From: Chrysemys picta bellii
Taxonomy: Eukaryota > Chordata > Testudines > Emydidae
DNA: 64,000 bases
Direction: 5' to 3'
Assembly: GCF_011386835.1 (NCBI RefSeq)
Contig: NC_088801.1
Location: forward strand, 17,346,824 to 17,410,823
Numbering within the stretch: the stretch's first letter is position 1; each line of letters starts with the position of its first letter. A model generated the notes under the pieces. That model had not been told where the DNA came from. It did no database searches and saw only the letters and a program-made list of their open reading frames with translations. The position numbers were made by a program, and so were the translations under genes. Positions 47,601 to 58,169 of this stretch are shown in pieces.

Positions 47601-48577
47601 ATCAAGGGCATAATGAAGTCTGAGAAGTGGTCTATGCTGATTTATTAAGGCATCTGTCTGACTCTAGACAATCTAGTACTGCTCTTGTATAGCATGAGCT
47701 ATTCCCATGATCGTTAACATATTACAGATTTCTCTCTTTTAAATCTATAATAAAGCATTCAAGATAGTCTATCGAAACCAGAGAGGATTTTTTTTATAGT
47801 ATTCATTGTCATTCTAAAGTTTTTTATCTCAATGTTACTCTGTAAATAATAATAAAAAGAAAGTGCTGACTTTAACTGCAAAGAACATTCAGTTTTCAGG
47901 ACTAGCTGAATGTCAGTTCACAATTCAATAAAGTCCTTATATATATTCTGGTTTTCAACGAGTTTTTCCATTTTCTTTATTCTACTATTCATTTCCATTT
48001 ATTCATAATATTGTTATTCAGCTATAATGCTACTATTAACCTTCATTCTTAATCAAATGCATTTTACTGAATATTGTAATTTTACATGAAAACCCTTGTT
48101 TCTTCTGGTATAACAATTCAATTTTGAAAGAAAATGGGAACTGAATGTCCACAAACTTTTGTAGTCTAGCTTTCAATGAAGCTAAACCCATGTCAGAAAT
48201 GTTATTTTAATCCAATTTTATATCCCAGAGGACAGGAATGTTCATCAGAGCTATATCAAGCAATGTGAAAATCCACCTTTTTAGAGCATACAGGCTGAAA
48301 AATCATCAGAACTTAATTATTCCTCTCCCGAGATCAGATCTGAGGTGCATTGGTTTAACCTATTTGAGAAAATTAAATTATACTTGTCTGCAAACTTAAT
48401 GGAGGACTTCTCATATTCATGAACCTTCTATATGCAGAAAGAAAAAATAATCAAATATTGCACACAAAAATATATGGATGGTAAATATTACATCAGTTTC
48501 ATCCCTGGTATAATTCCAGTGGCTTCACAGTAGAGTTATTTCAGATATAAATTTGGCCCCTATACCTATAAAAATGT
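44690..48577. other. AT-rich non-coding stretch
   Basis: No gene. A pair of diverged direct repeats is seen at 46245-46310 and 46835-46905 (shared words: 'ctgttac', 'aatttttaagttc'), with C-rich text between them. This may be a worn element of unknown type. Confidence 0.4.
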
Positions 48578-49081
48578 GAGATTGTCAAGGCTGATTCCCC
48601 ATTCTGGCACTTTGAGTGCAGAAGGTGGGGGCCCGCAAGGATTCTAAAACTTAATAGTGGCCACTCCAGGTTTGTATTAAATTCCCAAGGTTACAGCTTT
48701 TCTCTGACCTTGGATGGGTAGATGCTGCCACCACCCAAGTGCAAAACCCACTTTGAGAACCCAGGAAGGCACACTTAGGAATTCTTTCCTGTGGGGGTAC
48801 CCTCAAGCCCTTTCACCCCCCACCTCCGGGGAAGAGCTGAGAAAGAAAAACAAAGGAAATCAGCTGTTGCCACCAACTAATTAAACATGTGCATAAACCT
48901 CTTAGGACACAAAAATCCAATCCTGTTCTTAAAAAAGGTAAATTTTTATTAAAACAAAAAGAAAGAAAATATGTCCAAAAACTCAGACTATTGCTAGATT
49001 TTAAAAAGAACCATTTATAAGGATTAAGCATCAAAACAACTTTCTTGAGGTCCAGCTTAAAGGTTACAAGCAAAACAAAAG

Positions 49082-49943
49082 TTGGCAGCCGGTATCAAGC
49101 GGTTCAACATCTTTATTAATGATCTGGATGACGGGATGGATTGCACTCTCAGCAAGTTTGCAGATGACACTAAGGTGTGGGGAGAGGTAAATATGCTGGA
49201 GGGTAGGGATAGGGTCCAGAGTGACCTAGACAAATTGGAGGATTGGGCCAAAAGAAATCTGATGAGGTTCAACAAGGACAAGTGCAGAGTCCTGCACTTA
49301 GGAAGGAAGAATCCCATGCACCGCAACAGGCTGGGGACCGACTGGCTAAGCAGCAGTTCTGCAGAAAAGGACCTGGAGATTACAGTGGATGACAAGCTGG
49401 ATATGAGTCACCTGTGTGCCCTTGTTGCCAAGAAGGTTAATGGCATATTGGGCTGCATTAGTAGGAGCATTGCCAGCAGATCGAGAGAAGTGATTATTCC
49501 CCTCTATTCGGCACTGGTGACACATCTGGAGTATTGCGTCCAGTTTTGGGCCCCCAACTACAGAAAGGACGTAGAAAAATTGGAAAGAGTCCAGTGGAGG
49601 GCAACGAAAATGATCAGGGGGCTGGGGCACATGACTTATGAGGAGAGGCTGAGGGAACTGGGCTTGTTTAGTCTGCAGAAGAGAAGAGTGAGGGGGGTTG
49701 ATAGCTGCCTTCAACTACCTGATGGGGGGTTCCAAAGAGGATGGAGCTAGGCTGTTCTCAGATGACAGAACAAGGAGCAATTATCTCAAGTTGCAGTGGG
49801 GAAGGTCTAGGTTGGATATTAGGAAACACTATTTCACAAGGAGGGTGGTGAAGCACTGGAATGGGTTACCTAGGGAGGTGGTGGAATTTCCATCCTTAGA
49901 GGTTTTTAAGGCCCTTGACAAAGACCTGGCTGGGATGATTTAG
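49082..49943 (+). pseudogene. CR1 ORF2 C-terminal region, two frames
   Basis: The first frame carries [23 protein letters not shown] with an intact FADD, then [35 protein letters not shown] and [18 protein letters not shown] frameshift near 49700 moves the reading to the second frame, which ends with [19 protein letters not shown] and LAGMI at the natural stop. The protein is only the last third of the CR1 enzyme and cannot be active. Confidence 0.9.
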
Positions 49944-50028
49944 TTGGTGTTGTTCCTGCCTTGAGCAGGGGGTTGGACTAGATGACCTCCTGAGGTCTCT
50001 TCCATACATAATCTTCTATGATTCTATG
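49082..50028 (+). mobile_element. CR1 LINE, 3' kilobase, inside the LTR
   Basis: The plus-strand CR1 ends with the tail ttctatgattctatg at about 50014-50028 and is bordered by aaaag on both sides (49077-49081, 50029-50033). It is 5'-truncated in the RT and has lost about 40-50 bases after 'ggtatcaagcgg' that should encode the GVPQGSVLG block. Two frames remain, 49082-49750 and 49698-49943. Confidence 0.9.
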
Positions 50029-50459
50029 AAAAGCATTTGGGGTTAGCCCAGAGGAATCCATAAGCCATAAAGAGATAAAAGAAATAAACCTAATCATGTC
50101 TTCCTAGACATTTCCTGATCTACTTACATATCTGGGGTTTCAAATGAGTAGCTTCTAGGTATGATCTAATGATTTTTCATACTGGCCCAAGCTTTTTACA
50201 GCATAGTTATGCCCTGTTCCCTCTCTCCCTGAGAACAACACAAACAAAGGGGAATTTTCCCCCCAATTTTTAAAAAGTTCTAGCCTTCCCATTATCTCTT
50301 TTGGTCAGGTGCCCACTCCCTTCCTTTTACCTATGCAGGGAGACTTTTTAACCCTTTACAGGTAAAGCAAGTAGAGAACAACTACTGAGAGGGATTTTAT
50401 AGCTAGCTGGGTGTCCATAAAAGGGAGCTACCCCTGCCCCTTTCATTTATCACAGAGAT

Positions 50460-51319
50460 AATGGATGCTCAAAAAATATACAGCAAATACAGCCTGCAAA
50501 GTGTTTCCCTATAGCTACTTAGTTATCACATGTCATGTGTAACAACTACAAATCTACATAAATAAAAAACTGGTGCAATTTCACAAACTAATAAAAATCT
50601 GATCAAATAAGTTATCCACTTATAGAGGGAATGAGTCATCTAAAGTTAAATAGGATTTGTTGAGACAAAAGAAAAAAAATCAGAGAAAAAGACTTTTGGG
50701 ATGTTTGTAGCATTTCTTACCAGGACAGCCCTGGGACAACCTGCAGAGTACAATTCTTCAGAAACAACAATACAGCACCAAAACCATTCATGTTGCAAGT
50801 TGTCACTTTTATGAATGACATTTCAATAACTTTAGAGAGTTGCAAAAAATTTACAGTAGTATGGTTTACATAATGGGGATGGGCCATGGTATCTGGCATC
50901 ATTGGGAACACTTCAGTAAAACCATCCAAGTAAAGCTATCCAATCAAGTTTCAGGCACACGCAGGGAAAATGTATTTAGAATTGAATAGCTACTTTATTG
51001 TAGCAGAACTAGATAAACTGATAACTTATGAGTAGATTACGTTTTCTAAGGCAAACGCATGCAGGGGAATTTTCAAAGTTCTCTTGCATCCAACTTGCCT
51101 AAGCACACAGAATTCGATGGGATTTTCAAGTGCTCATGCACATTTCTCAGTTGATCAAGATGGAGCAGAAATCCCCACTAGGTATATATTAGCATATGTA
51201 AATCATCACTTTATAGATATGCAAATTGTGTCTGGACATCCAGTGGTAATCGATGTGAAAGCAGGAGATATGGAAAATACTTACTAGAGCATCAAGACTG
51301 CCTCTTTTTCATTGAAGAA
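50460..51319. other. Non-coding stretch
   Basis: No gene. The 70- and 67-residue frames at 50717-50929 and 51084-51287 match no family I know and have no splice support. Confidence 0.4.
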
Positions 51320-51390
51320 ACAAGTGGGTGAGGTAATATCTTTTATAGGACCAACTTCTATTGGTGAGAGAGACAAGCTTTCATTGCAGC
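51320..51390 (-). mobile_element. Penelope-like tail fragment (second tail family)
   Basis: Plus text 'gtgggtgaggtaatatcttt' and 'gtgagagagacaagctttc' is the inverse of the tail at 56080-56195. Only about 70 bp are kept. Confidence 0.6.
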
Positions 51391-51870
51391 AGGCTCGTTA
51401 ACCATTGCTAGTTTGGGTTTTAAAACTCCAAATATCTTATGTTGCCATGTTATCACCACTTCATGGTAACTTATGTTACTCCTTTCACATTCCATTTGAA
51501 AGAGACTCCTATATTCAAGGAGACCAAACTGCCTGGTAAACCCACTCCAGTGAAACTGACAATAATGCTAAGCAGGGATAAGCATAGCAAATGCTTGGAA
51601 AACAGAATATTTCCACACACAGGGATACCTGCAGACATATTTAACAATCTGGATATGATTCCACTCCTAGAGTGACTGTGTGGTGCACTGTTGAGTTATT
51701 TCATCTGTGGTTAAAACTCAGGTGAGAGTTTAATGTTTGTGGGTGGGTATTTAACAGAAGTGCAGATTTGGAAGTTCAACACCTGTCCATCTTATCTAAA
51801 GTCAGCAGCAAAAACTATGGAATATTGTATCTCTTTCCAAAACAAATATATGCATATAAATTGTACTTGC

Positions 51871-51944
51871 CTCCATAGGTTCCACCGTTGCTCTTCTAGC
51901 TGAGTTACTAAATGCTCTATGTATTTATTTGAGTCCATATATTC
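51871..51944 (-). CDS. NCKAP5: NCKAP5 internal coding exon (N-terminal coiled coil)
   Basis: Read on the minus strand, this 74-nt segment is open and starts EYMDSNKYIEHLVTQLEE, ending NLWR with the Arg codon split after AG. I recognise this as the N-terminal coiled-coil region of NCK-associated protein 5, a large cytoplasmic protein that binds NCK1 SH3 domains and has been linked to microtubules. The match is from memory, not a search; the paralogue NCKAP5L, as I recall it, lacks this region. Splicing signals support an exon. The acceptor is a pyrimidine run (cttttctttttag) ending at 51945, and the donor is AG|GCAAGT at 51870-51865, the consensus of the rare GC-AG class. The exon enters in phase 0 and leaves in phase 2. 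I found no neighbouring NCKAP5 exon in the window, which fits the very long introns of this gene. The composition is ordinary AT-rich coding sequence, unlike the repeats around it. Confidence 0.82.
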
Positions 51945-54764
51945 CTAAAAAGAAAAGGACCAAAATATTTGTTTTTCATATATATATATTATAACATTTG
52001 TAAAATGTTGACTAACTAACAGAGATATTCTGTGAGGGTGAAGGAATGGACTCCTACAACACATAAAACTTCCATTGACATAAAAAAGCAACATTAATGG
52101 AGGCTTATATTCAGGCTGGAAGAACCCTTTATGAAGCCAATTGTTATATGCAGAAATTATTGGGGAAGATGCATAGGTGTCATGATAGGCCACAGTATGT
52201 ATTTGCATGCACCTGCACATTATATCCAGAATTCTCCTCCAAGTCTCTTGGTGGTAGGTGTTTGGTCAGAGTTGGGGTGGATAATGTTTTCTCTTCAGGT
52301 CTTGGGGCTTCTGGCATAAATCTGTGTCTGCTGGGCAACCATAATTTGACCCAAATATTTATTTTGTTGCTTGCATTACAGTTTGGCAATCTCAAAAGCT
52401 GAATTTGAATATCAAGCCAATTCAGCTCCAGGATCCTTTTTCAGTTCAACTTTTTCAGGTGCGATAACAGTATGATATTATCAGCCACATGAAAGCTACA
52501 GTACTTTTCGTCAAGTGGAATTTCAGATACAGAACAAAAATCACTGATCAATTATTTTTCTGTTGCTGAAATACTGTTGTCTGTTCTTTAAACAATTTAT
52601 TTCTCTAAAGAAACACTTACTTCAGCAATAGAAAAATAACTTTCCAGGATGAAAGTAACTCTAGAGTGATATTTCTATAAAATATTTCAGAAAGATCCCA
52701 CAGAATAACATATAGCATAATATGCTGTGTTACTATGGCAGTAGCTTCAGTACAGCCATAGTACTTTTAATCTGACAGACTATCAACAATATGATACTCT
52801 GGCAACAGCTAATGAAAATTCCAACTTGGATTTCTGGAGACAAGGGTTCTTCTTTTTATGGACTCACTGGCAAGCCCCATCCCTATCCTTGTGTACTATG
52901 GTTGCTTGTCTAGTATTATTTACTTTGTGTGCCTGTTGCCTAATGGCTGGTCTTTGTTCAGCCATTTATCTTAATAATTCAGGAATGGAAGGTGGTATTA
53001 CAATGGGGACAGTACATTATCCCACTATCCGCAAGGTGACGATAAATGTCACAAGAACTCAACCATCATATTTTATGTATAAAATATAGTTTTTATTTTC
53101 CAGGACTGAAATTGTTCTAAGCAATTGTGTAACATTATAGGGATTAGTGTTGGGTGAGAATAGACAGTTCTCAGGAATGGAGCTAAACTCTTAATAATTT
53201 TTTGTTTTAAATAAGAACAAAAGAAATAAATTAAGCTAGAAACTATTCAATAGTAACAACTCAATATACAATTACAGATATGTAAATATAGCAATAGTTA
53301 TCCACAAACACCTATTTCTGCTTGTGAAAAACTGAGTAATATACAAACAAAAAGATAATCATGTGATTACCAAAATAAATTGTGCACACACTACCATACA
53401 TTTTTAACTGCAATTATGTCTCAGTAAAGGAGGCTTCTTCAATTGCACCTCCGGCAACACTACAACATAGACAGGGCCTGATGGTTACGGCAATTGGGAT
53501 AGTATTATTGGCAGGATTTCTACAATGAGGATATGATGAAATGTTCTAGCATATGTTTCTGCCCATGATAATTATTTTGTTGTTCTAATAAAAAGCTACA
53601 TTCGCTCTTCAGAGGTTACATTGGTTGATGAAACAACAAACATTCCTCTTATAGAAATTCTCTGAAGTAGGTAGTAGTAGACACTTGTTCCATGCAAATA
53701 GAAATAAATCTGAGTAATATTTTGTTGAAATTTGGCATTGTTTGTAAGGAACTGAATATTATGAAGTTTTCCACTAGTTTCCTTATCTTTCCCAAAACCC
53801 AAAATTCTACCCCCAATAGTAGATTCCAAATATAAGGACAGATTCTGCAGTCTTTACTTAACCAAACTTCCCTTGAACCAGATTTTGTGCTTTGTTACAA
53901 TAATATAAAACTGGAGAAACTCCATCAACTTCAGTGGCATTAATCCGGGTTTTACATCACTGCAACGGAAATGAGAATCTGACCCATTGGCTTTATCTGG
54001 GTCCATACAGTGTCTGTTTTAATAGACAGAGTTAAATTTTACATGAAGTACAGTCATCGTGTAAATTAGATAGTGAGCTTTTCTGAAGCTAAACGGAGAA
54101 AAATCATTGCGTAGAATGTGTATGTTATGGCTTAGAAAAGCTACAATATGCAATTGCATAATGATGATTACTCGTGGTACCAAGTTGTTTGAAACAAACT
54201 TTGTTGTAATAAATAGCTTTTACTATATCACATATAGCAGAAATTAGTATTAATAACCCCTTTATATCTTATTTTACTGTAATATGAATCACTCCTGGTT
54301 TATACTTGAGTGCACTTTGCCCTGCAGCCAAGAGAATCAATAGTTTTATTACACACAATTCTACTGCAATAATGTGAAAAGTTAATTTTGTAGCTATTTT
54401 TGTGAAAAATATGGTCAAGTGCACAAAGTCAATTGGGAAAAAGAAAATATATATTTATTTTGTATATTTTCTGCCTTAATGTCAAGTTCTTCCCATGGCA
54501 AACCTGAAAAACGATTCAATTTCTACTTAGAGCTCTGCAAGCCAGCAGCAGATGATTTGTCAGTATGGCGTGAAGATCAAGCACAACTCAAATATTAATT
54601 TTGTGGTTAGCAAAAACATCTCATCTGTGCTGTGACTAAAAGGTACAATAAAATGATTTGCTGTTTCAAAAGCTCAAGTACTGTACTTCCAAACCTAGGT
54701 TTGCCCACTTTCCTACCTGCACTTGTCACAGCAATTGGATTTGGTCCCTATCTAGTACTAATCC
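51945..54764. other. Intronic-looking AT-rich stretch
   Basis: This flank upstream of the NCKAP5 exon (gene direction) has no further exon I can support. An ancient palindromic repeat lies at 53895-53995 ('ctccatcaacttcagtgg', 'gagaatctgaccc'). Confidence 0.45.
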
Positions 54765-54772
54765 ATCTAACC

Positions 54773-55494
54773 CAAAGGAGGGCAAACTACAGCCCACAGG
54801 CCACATCCGGCCCGCGGGACCGTCCTGCCTTGCCCCCGAGCTCCTGGCCTAGGAGGCTAGCCTCCGGCCCCTCTCCTCCTGTCCCCCCTCTCCCACAGCC
54901 TGAGCTCACTAGCTCCGCCACCGGTGCAATGCTCTGGGCGGCGGGGCTGTGAGCTCCTGGGGCAGCGCAGCTGCAGAGCCTGGCCTGACCCGGTGCTCTG
55001 AGCTGCATTGTGGCAGTGGCGGCAGCGTGGTCCGACTCCAGCCGGGCGGCGTGGCTGTAGCGTCACCAGCCACCGGTGCTCCAGGCAGTGCAGTAAGGGG
55101 GCAGCGGGGTTTGGATAGAGGGCAGGGGCGTTCGGGGTGGTGGTCAGGGGGTGGGGGTGTGGATAGGGGGTGGGGCAGTCGGGAGGGAACAGGTGGCTAA
55201 AGGGGGCAGGGGTCCTGGGGGGGCAGTCAGGAAAGGGGGGGTTGGATGGGGCAGCAGGGGGGCAGTCAGGGTCAGGGGTTCCGGGGGAAGTCAGGGGACA
55301 GAGAGAAGGAGTGGTTGGATGAAGAAGGGGTCCTGGGGGGGCCGTCAGGGAACGGGGGGGTTGGATGGGGCAGGAGTCCTGGGGGGGACAGATAGGAGGT
55401 GGGAGCAGGGCCATGACCCCCTCCCCTAACCGGCCCTCCATACAATTTATGAAACCCGATGCGGCCCTCGGGCCAAAAAGTTTGCCCATCCCTG
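54773..55494. mobile_element. GC-rich non-autonomous hAT element, copy 2
   Basis: The left end is caaaggagggcaaactac and the right end aagtttgcccatccctg, the family of 2928-3648. A perfect 8-bp duplication atctaacc is at 54765-54772 and 55495-55502. The G-rich core (55080-55400) repeats 'gggtcctgggggggcagtcag' about five times. The 210-residue minus frame is a product of this repeat. Confidence 0.93.
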
Positions 55495-55604
55495 ATCTAA
55501 CCCCTCTGAACTGCTCTGGGATAGCAGTAGGAGTCAGCCTTTAAAAAAGTTTCACTTGAAATGGAATCATTTCCAAATGTCATATTTATGCAGTGTAGTT
55601 GTAG

Positions 55605-56200
55605 CAATTTCGGACCCAGGACATTAGAGAGACAAAGTCGGTGAGATAATATCTTTTATTAGACAAACTTCTGTTGGTGAGAGAGACAAGCTTTCCAGCC
55701 AGAAAGAGCTCTTCTTCAGGTCTGGGAAAGGTACTCCAAACATCACAGTGAAATGCAAGGTGGAACAAATTGTTTAGCATAAGTAGTCAGCACACAGGAA
55801 TCAATAATGGTGTGCCTAACACCTTCAAAACAAAAGATAAGCCTGGAAGCTTAAATTCATAACTCTGCTAGACACTAAAAATCATGGATTGAACAGAGAC
55901 ACTGAATCTATGGTTTATTACAATATGTAACCCACTAACCCCTTCTTTGTTGTCCTATGACTGCAGACGTGTTAACGGGCCACTCTGCCTTGAACAGTCC
56001 CTTAGTATATGTGTGTTAACTATTTATGCTAAACAACTGTTCCATCTTTGCATTTAGCAGTGCAGCTTGAAGTACTTTTCCCAGAGCTGAAGAAGAGCTC
56101 TGTGTAGCTTGAAGGCTTGTCTCTTTCACAAACAGAAGTTGGTCCAATGAAAGGTATTATCCCACCCACCTTGTCTCTCTAATGACCTGCCCAACAACTA
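55605..56200. mobile_element. Inverted dimer of a Penelope-like tail (family 2)
   Basis: A left arm (about 55615-55790, minus) and a right arm (about 56025-56195, plus) are inverted copies. Shared words are cttttattagacaaac / gttggtccaatgaaag, gagagagacaagctttc / gaaggcttgtctctttc, and gctcttcttcag / ctgaagaagagc. The right arm reads CTGAAGA - agagctctgtgtagctt - GAAG, near the hammerhead pattern. The spacer is about 230 bp. No flanking duplication was found. Confidence 0.65.
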
Positions 56201-56668
56201 TTTAATTGTGATCATAATAGATCAAATTCTGCAGTCAAGAAAAAGCCCATATGAACTTAAGTGGAAATTTTGCCGGAGAGAGAACTATGTAACAGGACAT
56301 GGTTTCAGTAATAAAAGTACAAATAGACAAGGTAAGACGATTGTGGGAAGAACAAAACCTGATCAACCAGAAAGAGACCAATAATATTTACTGAGTCTTT
56401 GAGAAATTAATACAGTACCTGCCTTCTAATAAGAGACCTTGAACAAGAGAAGCTTGAGGTATCTGATTTTTCAGATAATGAACAGCCTAATTCATGAATG
56501 CCTGATCCAAAGCCCATTGAATTCAATGGAAAGATGTCCATTGATTTCAGTGAGTTTTGGATCAGGCGTGATCCTGGCAGGCCAGCTCAGTTGCAGGCAT
56601 TAGCTAAGAACTAACAAACTTGTAACTGGCGAGCAGACCAATTCACCTCCATGTTAGTTTTGCTCAAA

Positions 56669-56790
56669 TAGGTTGACCAGATAGCAAGCGTGAAAAATCG
56701 GGACGGGGTGGGGGGTAATAGGAGGTTATATAAGAAAAAGACCCAAAAATTGGAATTGTCCCTATAAAATCGGGATACCTGGTCATCCTA
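56669..56790. mobile_element. 122-bp hAT-like MITE
   Basis: Ends taggttgaccagatagc and acctggtcatccta are inverted. A perfect 8-bp duplication tgctcaaa flanks it (56661-56668, 56791-56798). The inner arms 'aaaaatcgggacgggg' and 'tccctataaaatcggga' are partly related. Confidence 0.9.
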
Positions 56791-56819
56791 TGCTCAAATA
56801 GGTATTCATTTTATAAGAA

Positions 56820-56937
56820 GAACAGGAGTACTTGTGGCACCTTAGAGACTAACAAATTTATTAGAGCATAAGCTTTCGTGGACTACAGTTCTTCTTTTTG
56901 CGGATACAGACTAACACGGCTACTACTCTGAAACCTG
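56820..56937 (+). mobile_element. Penelope-like tail with 5' inversion
   Basis: The right part (56889-56937) is the plus-strand tail end 'gcggatacagactaacacgg ... ctctgaaacctg'. The left part (56820-56888) is the segment that normally precedes it, but inverted. A 14-bp duplication tcattttataagaa lies at 56806-56819 and 56938-56951. This is the signature of twin priming during target-primed reverse transcription. Confidence 0.85.
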
Positions 56938-57311
56938 TCATTTTATAAGAATGTATTTAGTGTTTAGACTTTATGAAATGCTTGCAGGTGGCTGAATGCA
57001 TTAAGCTCACTTGCAATGTCTGTATTCCATGGTATAAGAAAATATATGTTTTGCTTTACAACTTTGAAAAGGTTTGCTCCGAACTTGTGAAATCAGGCAT
57101 GGGAATAGTTCCCACTGACCAATGCAGGACTATCAAAATCAGATGGACCATCAAGGAACATCGCAATACAAAGGATTGGTTAATGGACCAATCTGCACCT
57201 GCAAAGTGCTATGTGCAAGAAAGCTCAGTCATATGGGCTTGGAGGCTGAATGAAGGAAATAAAACAAAGTCACAGGAAAATTTCCCATCTTTTTGGTTGT
57301 TTGAACTCTGA

Positions 57312-57480
57312 GGATATGTCTACACTGTAATAGAAGCCCAGGGTTAGTGGGATTTGAGTCAGCCTTACGGAACCCTGGGCTTGAGCGTCTACATTGTATT
57401 TTAACCCTAGAATTTTCTAACTCATACTCTAACCTAGGGCTCTGGCATCCACACCACACTGCATAAACCCAAGTCAAAGT
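57312..57480. mobile_element. 'gtctacactg' MITE, left part
   Basis: It starts ggatatgtctacactgtaat after TGA, with 'gcccagggttagtggg' facing 'ggaaccctgggcttgag'. The right terminus is unclear. Confidence 0.55.
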
Positions 57481-57653
57481 AACCATATTCCAGAGTCCCT
57501 AGCGCCTCACTCCCAAAATGTGGTCACTCTAGCCCTAGGATCATAGACTATATCCTGTGCACTGTGAGAAAACTTTACTGCCCACCCTGCACATTACCAG
57601 GAATCAGCTTGCTTTGCAAAAGGCTTGATCAGCTCACTCTCCATTGCAAGAGG

Positions 57654-58157
57654 AACAGGAGTACTTGTGGCACCTTAGAGACTAATTTCAGGTTTCAGAG
57701 TAGCAGCCGTGTTAGTCTGTATCCGCAAAAAGAACAGGAGTACTTGTGGCACCTTAGAGACTAACAAATTTATTAGAGCATAAGCTTTCGTGGACTACAG
57801 CCCACTTCTTTGGATGCATACAGAGTGGAATAAATATTGAGGAGATATATATATACTAAGTATTCTCACACTTCTTATCAAACTGTCTGTACTGGGCTAT
57901 CTTGATTATCACTTCAAAAGTTTTTTTTCTCTTACTTAATTGGCGTCTCAGAGTTGGTAAGACAACTCCCACCTGTTTATGCTCTCTGTATGTGTGTATA
58001 TATATCTCCTCAATATTTATTCCACTCTGTATGCATCCGAAGAAGTGGGCTGTAGTCCACGAAAGCTTATGCTCTAATAAATTTGTTAGTCTCTAAGGTG
58101 CCACAAGTACTCCTGTTCTTTTTGCGGATACAGACTAACACGGCTGCTACTCTGAAA
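57654..58157. mobile_element. Composite inverted dimer of a Penelope-like tail (family 1)
   Basis: The unit is flanked by a 12-bp duplication cattgcaagagg (57642-57653, 58158-58169), so it inserted once. In order it holds a short inverted piece (57654-57688), a long inverted arm (57692 to about 57857), a spacer of about 140 bp, and a plus-strand arm (about 57996-58157). The arms match over about 160 bp with very few differences. The spacer text ('ttgattatcacttcaaaag', 'gttggtaagacaactccc') appears to be the more 5' part of the plus copy. Confidence 0.88.
58037..58074 (+). ncRNA. Hammerhead-like core in the plus arm
   Basis: It reads CCGAAGA, then a 6-bp stem GTGGGC-tgta-GTCCAC, GAAA, GC-TTAT-GC and TC. 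Compared with the consensus CUGANGA the second base is C instead of U. The stem II here is better paired than in the copy at 31661. The inverted arm holds the same core on the minus strand at about 57776-57813. Confidence 0.45.
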
Positions 58158-58169
58158 CATTGCAAGAGG

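Larger units (their letters stand above)
48583..50454. mobile_element. Solo LTR split by a CR1
   Basis: The element starts TGTCAAGGCTGATTCCCC and ends TTTATCACA, so it has TG...CA termini, and it is flanked by a 5-bp duplication gagat (48578-48582, 50455-50459). Removing the CR1 at 49082-50028 leaves about 920 bp. TG...CA ends with a 5-bp duplication are typical of a long terminal repeat left after recombination of an ERV or Ty3/gypsy element. I see no gag, pol or env in the window. A TATAAAA on the minus strand (about 50395) lies very near the end, so the orientation is unsettled. Confidence 0.8.

Noticed and set aside
50717..51287. Two frames of 67 and 70 residues near the NCKAP5 exon
   Set aside because: No similarity to NCKAP5 or other families and no flanking splice signals; chance frames are expected at this length.
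52826..53089. An 87-residue frame with a hydrophobic, Cys-rich stretch
   Set aside because: It looks like a membrane segment, but has no family resemblance, no splice context and AT-rich non-coding surroundings.
54787..55489. A 210-residue minus frame and plus frames of 83-106 residues
   Set aside because: They are confined to the hAT copy 2 and its G-rich repeat.
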